Source: Paranoxybacillus vitaminiphilus | GTDB taxonomy: Bacteria > Bacillota > Bacilli > Bacillales > Anoxybacillaceae | Direction of reading: 5' to 3' | NCBI RefSeq assembly: GCF_003259935.1 | Contig: NZ_QLMH01000002.1 | Location: forward strand, 310,001 to 374,000 | DNA: 64,000 nucleotides | Part shown: positions 1-8,350 of the stretch, piece by piece | How the letters are laid out: each line of letters starts with the position of its first letter | Position numbering within the stretch: position 1 is the first letter of the stretch | The notes under the pieces: model-generated | The model's database searches: none | Seen by the model: the letters and a program-made list of their open reading frames with translations, nothing else | Told to the model about the DNA's origin: nothing | Translations under genes and position numbers: made by a program

Positions 1-576
1 AAGCGGAAAATTGCTAAGTATCCCCCCGTCAACAATGATATGTTTGCCTTCGTTCGAATATAGTTTTACCGGTTCAAAAAAATATGGAATACTCACACTC
101 ATTCTAACGGCTTTCGCAACGGAAAATGCGTCAGGGTTAAGCCCGTATTCGCGTAAATCATCAGGGAGTACAAGTATTCTTCCATTTGTTAAATCAGAAG
201 CAATAATATATAAACTTTCTTTCGGCAAGTCAGCAAACGTCTTTACTCCTTTTTCCGCAAGCACATTCTCAAGCCATTGTTCGAATAATTCTCCCTTATA
301 CAATCCCATCCGCCAATATAGTAAAATCCACTTTGTAATCGGATATGGAAGCCATATTTTTCGTTCATCAAGCAAGTCTTTCAAGTTCAGTTCGTTGACA
401 ACTTTGATTAATTGCTCGCTTGTAAAGCCGGCAGCAATAAGTGTAGCAATTAATGAACCGGCACTTGTTCCTGCCACTCTCTTAAATCGAAGTCCCTTCG
501 CTTCTATCGCCTGATAAGCACCGATTAACGCAAACCCTTTTATCCCGCCGCCCGAGAACACGCCATCAATTTCCAT
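1..576 (-). CDS. yqhO: Patatin-like phospholipase/esterase, YqhO-type (3' end outside window)
   Basis: Minus-strand reading gives the N-terminal ~192 residues of a patatin-family serine hydrolase; the rest lies left of the window. Visible are the glycine-rich oxyanion loop GGGIKG near residues 9-14, the nucleophile elbow GTSAG near residue 38 and the VDGG segment holding the catalytic Asp near residue 182. These form the Ser-Asp dyad typical of the family. An ATG at 576 follows an AAAGGGGG ribosome site. It sits next to mntR, as yqhO does in B. subtilis. The family hydrolyses acyl esters, probably of lipids; the substrate here is unknown. Confidence 0.88.
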   Translation of the reverse strand, partial: MEIDGVFSGGGIKGFALIGAYQAIEAKGLRFKRVAGTSAGSLIATLIAAGFTSEQLIKVVNELNLKDLLDERKIWLPYPITKWILLYWRMGLYKGELFEQWLENVLAEKGVKTFADLPKESLYIIASDLTNGRILVLPDDLREYGLNPDAFSVAKAVRMSVSIPYFFEPVKLYSNEGKHIIVDGGILSNFPL

Positions 577-642
577 GCTTGCTTCCCCCTTTGTTGTTCT
601 TCTACATGTTTAATGGGGAAACAGCGGAATTAGTACATAACA

Positions 643-676
643 AATAAAAAAGGAACAAGCTTTTCCTTGTTCCTTT
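643..676 (-). terminator. Rho-independent terminator after mntR
   Basis: The hairpin AAAGGAACAAG / CTTGTTCCTTT is followed on the minus strand by a T run. It lies directly at the mntR stop codon. Confidence 0.8.
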
Positions 677-1103
677 ATGCTTCTTCTTGTTCATTTTGCT
701 TTTGGATATTTCGAAGCGCTTCTACCCGGGCTGGATCCTCTTCAAAATACTGCACTAAATCCCCGATTCGGTCAATCGCATTCCAGCTTAAATGATGTTC
801 GATTCCTTCCACATCATTATAAATATTTTCTTCATCGACACCGATGATGCGCAAAAATTGCTCGAGCAGCTCATGGCGATAAACGAGCCGCTTGCCAATT
901 TTCTTCCCTTTGGCAGTTAAGACGAGACCGCGGTATTTTTCATATACTAAATATTCATCTTTATCTAACTTTTGCACCATCTTTGTTACTGAGGAGGGAT
1001 GCACGGACAACGCCTCGGCAATATCCGATACTCTGGCGTAGCCTTTTTCTTCAATTAATATATAAATTTGCTCAATATAGTCCTCCATGCTTGGTGTCGG
1101 CAT
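675..1103 (-). CDS. mntR: Manganese-responsive repressor MntR (DtxR family)
   Basis: 142 residues, the usual MntR length. An N-terminal winged helix-turn-helix ([22 protein letters not shown], about residues 20-42) is followed by a metal-binding and dimerisation helical domain containing HELLEQFL and GIEHHLSW, which carry the His and Glu ligands of the family. In Bacillus it binds Mn2+ and represses manganese uptake genes. The ATG follows AGGAGGGGG. Its neighbour yqhO is the same as in B. subtilis. It is monocistronic here, with its own terminator. Confidence 0.95.
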   Translation of the reverse strand: MPTPSMEDYIEQIYILIEEKGYARVSDIAEALSVHPSSVTKMVQKLDKDEYLVYEKYRGLVLTAKGKKIGKRLVYRHELLEQFLRIIGVDEENIYNDVEGIEHHLSWNAIDRIGDLVQYFEEDPARVEALRNIQKQNEQEEA

Positions 1104-1199
1104 AACGTCCCCCTCCTGTCAAAAAATACACTACATAAAAAATAAAGAATCAGTACTATAATATACCATTCCTATCAAAAATGACAAGAAGAACAGGGA

Positions 1200-2228
1200 T
1201 TAGGTAAAATATTGTATTTCCGCCTCAGGGAAAAATTGTGAAATATAGTTTCGCATTGTGGTCTCGAGCTTTTCCGCCTCTTCATCCTGGTACACATATT
1301 TTCCGATTCCATATCTTCCCCATTTATATTTTCGCTTACTTTCATCCAGATCAAGTTTCGTTTTCGGGTAACGCTTTTGAATAACCGCTTTTGCCGGTTT
1401 CGTAAAACGGTGTTGAATCAGCTCAAACGTTAAATGGGATCGATCAATGGCTTGAAGCTGTTCGGAAAGACGCTGAAATAATTCAAAATATCCTTCTTCC
1501 CAGTTATCGTGCATATAAATAGGCGCAACGATAAAGCCGAGCGGATAGCCAGCATTGGCGACTTTTCGCGCTGCTTGTAAGCGCGCTTCAAATGAAGAAG
1601 TTCCCGGCTCAAAATGTTTAATGACATAACGGGAGTTGACGCTAAAGCGAAATCGCGTTTTTCCATTGTGTTTTGCATCAAGCAAATGATCGACGTGTTC
1701 GTATTTCGTCACAAAACGGAGCCGGCCGTATTCGGAAGCGCCGATAAATTCAATCGTTTTCTTCAATGAATGCGTCAAATGGTCAATCCCGACAATATCG
1801 GATGTACAAGCTGCTTCAAAACGCGTAATTTCCGGGGCGCGCTCGTTCATATATTTTTCCGCCTGGGCAAAAATATCGTCTAAGTTGACGTACACGCGAA
1901 TGTACGGTTTGCTGCCGAGCGTCGTTTGCAAATAGCAGTAATGGCAATGTCCCATACACCCTGTGGCAAGAGGAATCGCATATTCAGCAGACGGCTTTGA
2001 CGTATCAAATTTTAGCGTCCGCCTCACGCCAACTACAAGCGTAGATTTTGCATTCCGATACTTTTGCAGTTCATTCTCCCCGGGAATGCCGCGCACTTGG
2101 TTATGCGATGTCGTTTCGCGAATTTCAATGTTCATTTTTTCGAACTTTTCTTTTAATTCTTGGCCGAGCGGATAGTTCAGCGCCTCGGGCTCAAAATAAA
2201 CAAGCTGTGGAATAAACGGTTTCATCAT
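1200..2228 (-). CDS. splB: Spore photoproduct lyase (radical SAM)
   Basis: 342 residues. The radical-SAM cluster motif CxxxCxxC is visible in ATGCMGHCHYCYLQ near residues 90-98, and the conserved cysteine that donates the final hydrogen atom appears in FEAACTSDIVGID near residue 141. In germinating spores the enzyme reverses the UV-induced thymine dimer known as spore photoproduct. No splA lies next to it, unlike the B. subtilis splAB operon. A perfect 13-bp inverted repeat and a sigma-G-like -10 box lie just upstream (see 2239-2271). Confidence 0.95.
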   Translation of the reverse strand: MMKPFIPQLVYFEPEALNYPLGQELKEKFEKMNIEIRETTSHNQVRGIPGENELQKYRNAKSTLVVGVRRTLKFDTSKPSAEYAIPLATGCMGHCHYCYLQTTLGSKPYIRVYVNLDDIFAQAEKYMNERAPEITRFEAACTSDIVGIDHLTHSLKKTIEFIGASEYGRLRFVTKYEHVDHLLDAKHNGKTRFRFSVNSRYVIKHFEPGTSSFEARLQAARKVANAGYPLGFIVAPIYMHDNWEEGYFELFQRLSEQLQAIDRSHLTFELIQHRFTKPAKAVIQKRYPKTKLDLDESKRKYKWGRYGIGKYVYQDEEAEKLETTMRNYISQFFPEAEIQYFT

Positions 2229-2238
2229 TTCACCTCAG

Positions 2239-2271
2239 TTTCGTTCATACTTATGCTTAGTATGAACGAAA
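2239..2271. promoter_or_regulatory. Perfect inverted repeat in the splB upstream region, overlapping a sigma-G-like -10 box
   Basis: Two 13-nt arms, TTTCGTTCATACT and AGTATGAACGAAA, are separated by 7 nt. On the splB strand the first arm and loop read CATACTA, the -10 consensus of the forespore factor sigma-G, which is known to drive spl genes. No clear -35 was found at the right distance. The repeat could be an operator or a 5' UTR hairpin. Confidence 0.5.
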
Positions 2272-2342
2272 ACAATCGTTTCCACTTATCTTTCTCTCGC
2301 CCATGTCTTATGTTAAAATATTGAAAGAGAGGAGGTGAGACA

Positions 2343-2801
2343 TTGAGTCAAGAGTTAAAAGAGATGTTGCGCTCCGTTTTAAAAGAGGAGCTGCAACCGA
2401 TTCATGAACGGCTTGAACGGCTTGAAGAAGGTCAACTCCGGTTGGAGCAAAATCAACAACGTTTGGAAGAAAGACAACAGCGATTGGAAGAAAGGCAACA
2501 ACGTTTGGAAGAAAGGCAACAACGTTTGGAAGAAAACCAGCTTCGGTTGGAAAAAAGACAACAACATTTGGAAGAAAATCAACTTCGACTGGAAGAAAAA
2601 CTGGACCATTTTATCATTGAAACGAGAAGCCACTTCAAAAAAGTAGAAGATGAATTAGAACAGCATCGTCATATGTTTGAACTCGCTTCAAACAAATGGA
2701 AAAGCATAGAGATCGATATTGATTATTTGAGCGCAAAGACAGGAAAACATGATACAGAAATTAACAAACTGAAGAAAAAGCTTGAGTTCGTTCAATTATG
2801 A
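2343..2801 (+). CDS. Small coiled-coil protein with perfect heptad repeats, function unknown
   Basis: 152 residues with a TTG start behind a strong GGAGGTG site. Residues ~28-84 consist of about eight 7-residue units of the form LEExQQR / LEExQLR, which is a textbook heptad. At the DNA level this is an in-frame array of 21-bp repeats. The flanks (LKEELQPIHERLERLE and SHFKKVEDELEQHRHMF) also look coiled-coil, so the protein is probably a long rod with no transmembrane segment. It is divergent from splB. No enzyme motif is visible and the function is unknown. Confidence 0.7.
   Translation: MSQELKEMLRSVLKEELQPIHERLERLEEGQLRLEQNQQRLEERQQRLEERQQRLEERQQRLEENQLRLEKRQQHLEENQLRLEEKLDHFIIETRSHFKKVEDELEQHRHMFELASNKWKSIEIDIDYLSAKTGKHDTEINKLKKKLEFVQL
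2410..2605 (+). repeat. In-frame 21-bp tandem repeat array
   Basis: About eight imperfect 21-bp units with the core TTGGAAGAAA and a CAACAA or CAGCTT tail encode the heptads of the coiled-coil protein. Units near 2462-2545 are almost identical, which suggests recent slippage or unequal exchange. Confidence 0.8.
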
Positions 2802-2805
2802 AATG

Positions 2806-3222
2806 CGGGCGTTACAGTAACGGAATCCTCTAACTGTCCACAACAAAAACTCCCCTTTATCGTCCATTTGCTTCATCCATCACGATATCCGTTACATAAG
2901 CGCCTTTTACATTCTCTTTCTGTATTTACAATCGAGTAGAGACACACTATCCTCCATCTTCTCACATCAACGTGTTGTTCAGTATACAGGTTTGTCCTGT
3001 CGGCACTATACGTTTTGGTGAATGTAGAAGCTTTTTCTTCGAGTTTAATGTTATCAAAATACACTGTTCCGGTTTGGTGGTTATATCCTCCATAAATCTT
3101 CGCTTGATTACAATCTTTCGCTGCTCGGAACGCCTTTTTTTCACAAACTACCATTATTCGACACGTGCCTCGTACCCTAATCTGGCAAAAACAAAACCGT
3201 TGAGAATTCAAGTTTCCCAACG
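2806..3222 (-). pseudogene. Degenerate Rhs/YD-repeat (WapA-like) protein fragment
   Basis: The minus strand encodes fragments such as HQTGTVYFDNIKLEE and STFTKTYSADRTNLYTEQ. They resemble the carbohydrate-binding-like module and YD-repeat entry of large Rhs/WapA wall proteins. The reading frame is broken: upstream pieces (GFVFARLGYEARVE) lie in another frame and no intact start exists. It abuts the truncated Fic gene at ~3222. I infer it is a decayed remnant of a polymorphic toxin locus. Confidence 0.55.
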
Positions 3223-3621
3223 ATTGGAGCCCCTTACATTATTCGATAACAATATTTTATGCATTAATTTAAAAAGACGCGTAGAAATAGGATAACTTTT
3301 TAAAGCATCCATCCCATCCATTAATGCTTTATAGTAATTTAGTGCCTCTTGAGTATCCTTATTTGCTTTTTTGTTTTGAGCCTCTGCCTCCATTACTTCG
3401 TCTAACGTAACCTGGGTGCCCTCAATTTTTGTAGATTGAACCGCTTCCTTAAGCATTACTGGTCTTAGCAAGAACTGAGGATGTAGTTTAGAGTTTTTTA
3501 ACATTGTTTGGTATTCCACAATACTCTTATTTGCTTCAATTAACTCACGAATAAATTGAATCTGATTTACTATTTCTTCCTTCAATGGTGACATTAAAGG
3601 AACGAAAGGTTTTAATCTCAT
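3208..3621 (-). pseudogene. Truncated Fic-family protein (N-terminal domain only)
   Basis: 137 residues match the Fic N-terminal domain pattern: LLRPVMLKEAVQSTKIEGTQ near residues 52-71, then LMHKILLSNNVRGSNR. The frame ends right after GSNR. A normal Fic protein continues into the catalytic core with HPFxxGNGR, which is absent. The ATG has an AGAGGT site, so this was a free-standing gene whose 3' part was replaced by Rhs-like sequence at ~3222. It is almost certainly inactive as an AMP-transferase. Confidence 0.75.
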
Positions 3622-3746
3622 GTCTCATTACCTCTTACGTTCATTTTTATTATATATTGTTCGTTATCAATATAATATATACTATTTACAATCATTTATT
3701 TCTTTTTTTGAATTTAATTATACACTTTCATCACTTATTTGTTAAG

Positions 3747-3779
3747 AAAAAAGACTTCTGCTGGAAACAGAAGCCTTTC
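3747..3779 (-). terminator. Hairpin terminator inside the Rhs/Fic remnant region
   Basis: The minus strand reads AGGCTTCTG-TTTCC-AGCAGAAGTCTTTTTTC, a stem of about 8 bp with a T run. It follows the upstream Rhs fragment and would terminate its transcript. Confidence 0.65.
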
Positions 3780-3782
3780 TAA

Positions 3783-4020
3783 TTAGTGTATAGGGCTTAT
3801 AGTCGTATTTGTCAGCTTGAAGGAGGTTTCCTGCTTCATCTAGCTGAAGCTCTCGACTTCGTTCGTCGCGTTAAAGGTAAGTGTCTTTCCGTGTGGTTTT
3901 TTTAAGTTCCCTACTGTATCGTAGTCGTATTGAACCGTATTTCCTTGATACGTCCATGACTCGAGGCGATCGACAACATGCTAGTCCGTTGTCATCATAC
4001 GACATTCGACACCGGCACCC
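3783..4020 (-). pseudogene. Rhs/YD-repeat fragment with stop codons and a frameshift
   Basis: Minus-strand translation gives DRLESWTYQGNTVQYDYD, then VGNLKKPHGKTLTFNATNEV, then a stop. The next frame continues with LDEAGNLLQADKYDY. These are canonical YD repeats of Rhs/WapA proteins. An in-frame TAG also precedes DRLES. Together with 2806-3222 it marks a once larger Rhs gene, now in pieces with the Fic fragment between. Confidence 0.75.
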
Positions 4021-4047
4021 TAATCAATTTTCATAACATAAAAGCAA

Positions 4048-4086
4048 AAAGGAATGGAGGATATCTTCTCCATTCCTTTCTTTCGT
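4048..4086 (-). terminator. Terminator of nrdJ
   Basis: AAAGGAATGGAG and CTCCATTCCTTT form a 12-bp stem just after the nrdJ stop codon, followed by TTTTTGC. Confidence 0.85.
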
Positions 4087-4089
4087 TTA

Positions 4090-7000
4090 TTATAGCCCAC
4101 ACTTTAACTGCGCGCCGCAGCTTGCGCATGTGTTGCAGCCGCCGATTTCTTCAACCGTACCCTCGCGGCAAACCGGACAAATGTTGCCGACTTCAGATCC
4201 GATCGTTACATCGGTTGAGCGCAAGTCTTGAATCGTATCAACTAGCACAACGGCACGTTTTGTTTTTTGTTCTTTTTCTTCCGGAATTAATTCAAGCTGT
4301 TCTTCCAACGTATTTTCTTCCGCCTTCAACGTTAATACCTGCGCATCGCGGCTGCCGTCAACATAAACGGTACCGCCTTTCGCGCCGCCTCTCCACAAGC
4401 GCTCGTACACTTTTTGTACCTGCTCCACCGTATAGCCTCTCGGTGCGTTGACCGTTTTTGAAAGGCTTGAATCAACCCAGCGCTGAATGATGCATTGCAC
4501 ATCGGCATGCGCTTCCGGCGATAAATCCATCGCTGTGACAAACCAATGCGGCAAGTTGTTCGGATCCGCTTCCGGGTGTTTGTCCAAATATTCTTGAACG
4601 ATATCCGCTTTGACTTCAATAAACTTGCCGAGACGGCCGCTGCGGTAGTAAGAAAAGGAAAAATATGGTTCAAGCCCTGTGGAAACTCCGACCATAGTAC
4701 CAGTGGATCCAGTCGGAGCCACAGTCAGCAAGTGTGAGTTGCGAATGCCGTATTTTAAAATGTCCTGGCGGATATCTTCCGGCATTCTTTTCATATAGCC
4801 TGTATGAATGAAGGCTTGTCTTAATTTTTGCGTTTCTTCTTCCGTTTCGCCGACGAGGAACGGGAAGCTGCCTTTTTCTTTTGCCAGCTCAATCGACGCG
4901 CGGTACGCTGTCGTTGCGATCGTCTTAAACACTTCATCGACAAGCTTGTTTCCTTCTTCGGAGCCGTATTCTTTTTCGCAATAAATCAGCAAGTCCGCCA
5001 AGCCCATCACACCTAAGCCGATGCGGCGTTCACCGAGCGCTTGCTTTTTGTTTTCCTCAAGGAAATAAGGGGTTGCGTCAATCACATTATCTTGCATTCT
5101 CACGCCGATTTCCACGGTGCGTTTCAGCTTTTCGTAGTCGACAGTTTTCTTTTCTTTGTCGACCATATTCGCTAAGTTCACCGCTGCCAAGTTGCAGACA
5201 GAATACGGCGCGAGAGGTTGTTCCAGTTATGTTACCCTATCGGCTTTTTATCCGATAGTTCTATACCTTCCTATTCGGTATAGCTCAGCATACATCTTCA
5301 TTGCACACGCTTTTCATAAATTTAATTAACTCTTTTCTTCCCCGATCTTCTCCAAATACTGATTTTGAAATGACTCTAAGATCTTTAACCTGAAATTCTT
5401 TTTCAATATCTCTAATTAACGGTTGAATAGTAGTTTTAATTTTGTTTAAAGGTGTTTTAACAACTATATCTGAGTTTTCTCTTGACCATTTAATAATATA
5501 TTCCCGTATATTATTGTGTATTTCATTTCTTGTTTTAACATACATGTTTATTGCACGCTTGATTGCTCGTTGTCCTGCACAGGTTTGACTACAAAACTTT
5601 TGTGTTGAAGTAATGATAACTTGAAATGTTTTTCCACATTCTTCACAAATCCTAGTTTCTCTTGGCTTTTTTATTTTTCCTTTTTGAGCTAAACCAGACT
5701 TTCTTAATCCTTCTAACATTCTTTGTTTGGCTACACTGTTAGATAACCATAAACTTCTAGTGTGCTCTCCTATCTTCTTTTTAGTTTCTTCATTATGTTT
5801 TAAATTATAATGACCATTAAGTTCACCATAGGCAGCTTTATTAATAGTGGTATCCTCTGATTTTATCCATTCCTCAATAGTTGATGTTAAAGAAAAAGGT
5901 AATTTTCTATACAAGTCGAGCAATTCTTCATAAGAGATTAGTTCACACTTTATGTGATACCGTTTTTCAATAACATTCAATGCTGCACTTGCATTCTTTT
6001 TTGCATCTTTGTTTCTTGATTTAATTTCCACTATTTTAACAAGTTTTCCATTTTGACTGTATAAGAAGAAGTCGGGCTTATAAAATTTATATCCAATATC
6101 AAATACACAATCTTCATAACTCCAAGGAATCGAGTGATAATCAAGATATTTGGCATACGCATATTCATATGAGCTCCTTAAATAATGCCCTTTATAAAAG
6201 CCTGCATAGCCCCTGTTCATCAACGTCACCTCAATTCCCTTTAGAACATAGCGTGTGCAATGCTGCGGCCTCTTGGGAGAGTTATATTCTGCTTTCGCAG
6301 GTTCATCTCCTATGCGTTGCCCCTGACTAGGCTTTTAAACCTAGCCTTCGGTTCGGGTTAGCATCTCAGCCTTCCCGCTTCATTCCGCAGTTTTTAACGT
6401 GAGGCAAATCATTCACCACACGGATTTGTCGCAACCACCTTTTGGCCGTACGCTCTTGCGTTCGTCATATCGTTGGCATTGTCGATAAAGAAAATACCCG
6501 GCTCCGCTGAATATGTCGCGCAAATGTTAATCAGCTTCCAAAGTTCTCTTGCGCGGATTTTGCGGTAAACGCGAACACGATAGCCCATTTTCTCCCATTC
6601 GCGTACATCGCCGACTTCATGCCACTTCTCGTTGTAAATACGCATTTCTTCTTCCGAATACGTTTCTACATCCGGGAAGCGCAGTTCATATTCTTTATCC
6701 TCTTCAACCGCCTGCATAAACTCCTTCGTCAAGCAGACGGAAATGTTCGCACCTGTTAAAAAGTCTGGATTGTGCACGCTGTATGTGCCGCCTGTGCGCA
6801 ATTTTTCTTCCGCTTCCTTAATAATTTTTTCCGTGAAGCCGCCGTAGCCCGGCATGTTTTTATAATTAACAATCGCCTGGTACATCGCGCGTTCCTGCTC
6901 GGTTAGCGGCGTAAATTTCAACTTATCCCGCGCTGCTTTTTTAATGCCCTCATCTTCCATATTTTCAATTAAATAACGCAAAATGCGCGGATTTTGCATT

Positions 7001-8208
7001 TTTGAAATAATGAATTCAATAATGTCCGGATGCCAGTCGGCCAGCATAATCATTTGAGCGCCACGCTGTTTGTTACTCACTCGTTATTCGAGTGGGCTAG
7101 GTCATTTCTGCCTAGCTCTCTAGTTTTCACTAGAGATCGGACTATATCATCAAAGAGTAAAACACTCTTTGTCTCGTGCCCTAAACGAGCGTTACCGCAC
7201 GTTTAGTCTACTCCTTCCTTAACTGAATGTCTTAGGAAGTTTCGATAGTCTCTGAACCTTCATCTCCGTTTCCAGAGATGCTTGGCTGCTGATGGCCCAT
7301 GCTTTATCCAACTTGTTTTTAAACCATCACGCTTGCCGTTGCCAGCTACGTTGTGGTCAAGTTGGCTTTAGGGCGTCCCAGCAATTCACGAGATTTTACT
7401 CCCGCCGATTGGCGCTGCTTTAACGGGAGCCGCCTTGCTCAACAAGGTGGGTTAATTTCGCGATGTCATCAAGCCATGAAACCGATCCGGACGATTTTCC
7501 GTTAACACCGCGCGCTAATGTATTGCGGGGGCGCAGTGTTGAACCGTTCGTGCCGACACCGCCGCCGCGGCTCATAATCTCCATCACTTGTTTCCGATGC
7601 TCGGAAATTCCTTCGCGTGAATCCTTCACAAACGGCATGACATAACAGTTAAAATAAGTCACATCCGTACCCGAACCGGCGCCATACAACACACGTCCAG
7701 CCGGCACGAAATTCAAGCTGACCAGCTCTTGATAAAACTTTTCGAACCATTCTTTTCGCTTTTCTTCCGTTTTCTCGACAGCCGCTAACCCGGTTGCGTT
7801 CCGCTTTGCGATTTGCTCATAAAACACCTCAAGCGGCTTTTCAATTACATCAAGCGAGCGGATAACAACTCCCGTTTCCGCTTCGTTTCCTTCCAGCACA
7901 TGGCGATACTCTTCTTCTACTAGCACTTTTGCTTTTTTATTTTCCCAATCAATGTCGATAATATATCCAAGTCCACGTGCCGGAAACTTCGGATCTTCTT
8001 TAACCGTTAAAACGACAAAATCGCCGATACTTAACGTCAGCTTCTCCGTGTCTTTAAATGAGTAGCGATCAAGCATCACTAAACGGGAAACGCCTTTATA
8101 CGTAATTTTCATATCCTCTGTAATCGGATGTACTTGCGGGAAAAGGCGAATATCCTCATTAAGCTTTTCGATATTAATTTTCATTTTTTCCGAAGACGCA
8201 ACCGTCAT
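4090..8208 (-). CDS. nrdJ: Adenosylcobalamin-dependent ribonucleotide reductase, split by two group I introns
   Basis: Three exons are read as 8208-7423, 7065-6415 and 5223-4090, joining in frame to 856 residues. Exon 1 holds the redox Cys of TYFNCYV (residue 188). The exon 1-2 junction falls in GGSR|RGAQM and the exon 2-3 junction in NPCG|EQPL, the loop bearing the thiyl-radical Cys (~478) and the essential Glu. The C-terminus has the CPVC / CNTCASC zinc-ribbon typical of NrdJ. The enzyme reduces ribonucleotides to deoxyribonucleotides using coenzyme B12. Stop codons follow each exon at once (TAA after exon 1, TGA two codons into intron 2), so splicing is needed. The ATG at 8208 has only close-set GGAG sites. 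Two NrdR-like boxes lie upstream. Confidence 0.93.
5224..6414 (-). other. Group I intron 2 of nrdJ (1191 nt, carries an endonuclease gene)
   Basis: The 5' exon ends ...CGTGTGGT and can pair with GCCTCACG ~9 nt inside the intron, with one internal mismatch and the canonical U-G pair at the splice site (P1). The intron ends in G (AACTG|GAACAA). P3 is GCATAG (6310-6315) with CTATG (6247-6251). P7 pairs CAGCAT (~6260-6265) with ATGCTG at the S-like element AAGATGTATGCTGAG (~5285-5299). Hairpins P9 (5261-5283) and P9.1 (5238-5259) follow. The endonuclease ORF lies between the two P7 strands, in the P8 region, and its stop codon overlaps P7. Confidence 0.88.
5285..6220 (-). CDS. Intron-encoded homing endonuclease, PD-(D/E)XK type with NUMOD3-like and zinc-finger parts
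   Basis: 311 residues from the ATG at 6220, preceded by GAGGTGA; a GTG at 6229 is an alternative. The N-terminal ~90 residues carry SSYEYAYAKYLDYH, then KPDFFLY and VEIKSRN, which matches the E...D...ExK core of PD-(D/E)XK nucleases. A NUMOD3-like DNA-binding piece follows (NGHYNLKHNEETKKKIGEHT, ~135-155), then a CxxC...CxxxC finger (CEECGKTF / KFCSQTC). No LAGLIDADG, GIY-YIG or HNH motif was seen. Its place inside a group I intron implies it cuts intronless nrdJ alleles to spread the intron. The stop codon overlaps the intron core. Confidence 0.82.
   Translation of the reverse strand: MNRGYAGFYKGHYLRSSYEYAYAKYLDYHSIPWSYEDCVFDIGYKFYKPDFFLYSQNGKLVKIVEIKSRNKDAKKNASAALNVIEKRYHIKCELISYEELLDLYRKLPFSLTSTIEEWIKSEDTTINKAAYGELNGHYNLKHNEETKKKIGEHTRSLWLSNSVAKQRMLEGLRKSGLAQKGKIKKPRETRICEECGKTFQVIITSTQKFCSQTCAGQRAIKRAINMYVKTRNEIHNNIREYIIKWSRENSDIVVKTPLNKIKTTIQPLIRDIEKEFQVKDLRVISKSVFGEDRGRKELIKFMKSVCNEDVC
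7066..7422 (-). other. Group I intron 1 of nrdJ (357 nt, no ORF)
   Basis: The 5' exon ends CTCCCGT and pairs over 7 bp with GCGGGAG about 15 nt into the intron, giving the diagnostic U-G pair at the splice site. The intron ends ...AACAG before CGTGGCGCT. The R element GGTTCAGAGACTA (7246-7258) and S element GATATAGTCC (7139-7148) are near-consensus and form P7. Between them are extra hairpins, as in subgroup IA introns. P9-type hairpins (TCTCTAG/CTAGAGA and CTAGG/CCTAG) follow. It is probably self-splicing, but immobile without its own endonuclease. Confidence 0.92.
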
Positions 8209-8303
8209 TCTCCAACATCTCCTCTTCTTTCAAGTCTTTCTAGTCTTTCGAATTCTGTCTAGATTAAATTACCATACAGCAGCAAAAAAAAGCAACAAAA
8301 AAA

Positions 8304-8350
8304 TCAATATATAGTATTATTTTCTTTATTACCCATACTATATATTGTGT
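8304..8350. promoter_or_regulatory. Pair of NrdR-like boxes upstream of nrdJ
   Basis: Two AT-rich 16-mers, TCAATATATAGTAT (8304-8317) and ATACTATATATTGTGT (8335-8350), resemble the NrdR consensus ACAC(A/T)ATATAT(A/T)GTGT. Their centres are 33 bp apart, about three helical turns, as is usual for NrdR pairs. NrdR is the ATP/dATP-sensing repressor of reductase genes. The rest of 8209-8640 shows no gene. Confidence 0.7.

Noticed and set aside
11-514. Plus-strand ORF of 167 residues
   Set aside because: It is antisense to the patatin-like gene, which has family motifs and a ribosome site.
2410-2605. CRISPR array
   Set aside because: Repeats are 21 bp with no unique spacers and encode protein heptads in frame.
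4090-8208. nrdJ as a broken gene or as an intein-bearing gene
   Set aside because: Stop codons lie at or just after each break (TAA directly after exon 1, TGA two codons into intron 2), which excludes inteins. The breaks coincide with group I P1, P7 and terminal-G features and the exons join in frame, so splicing explains it better than decay.
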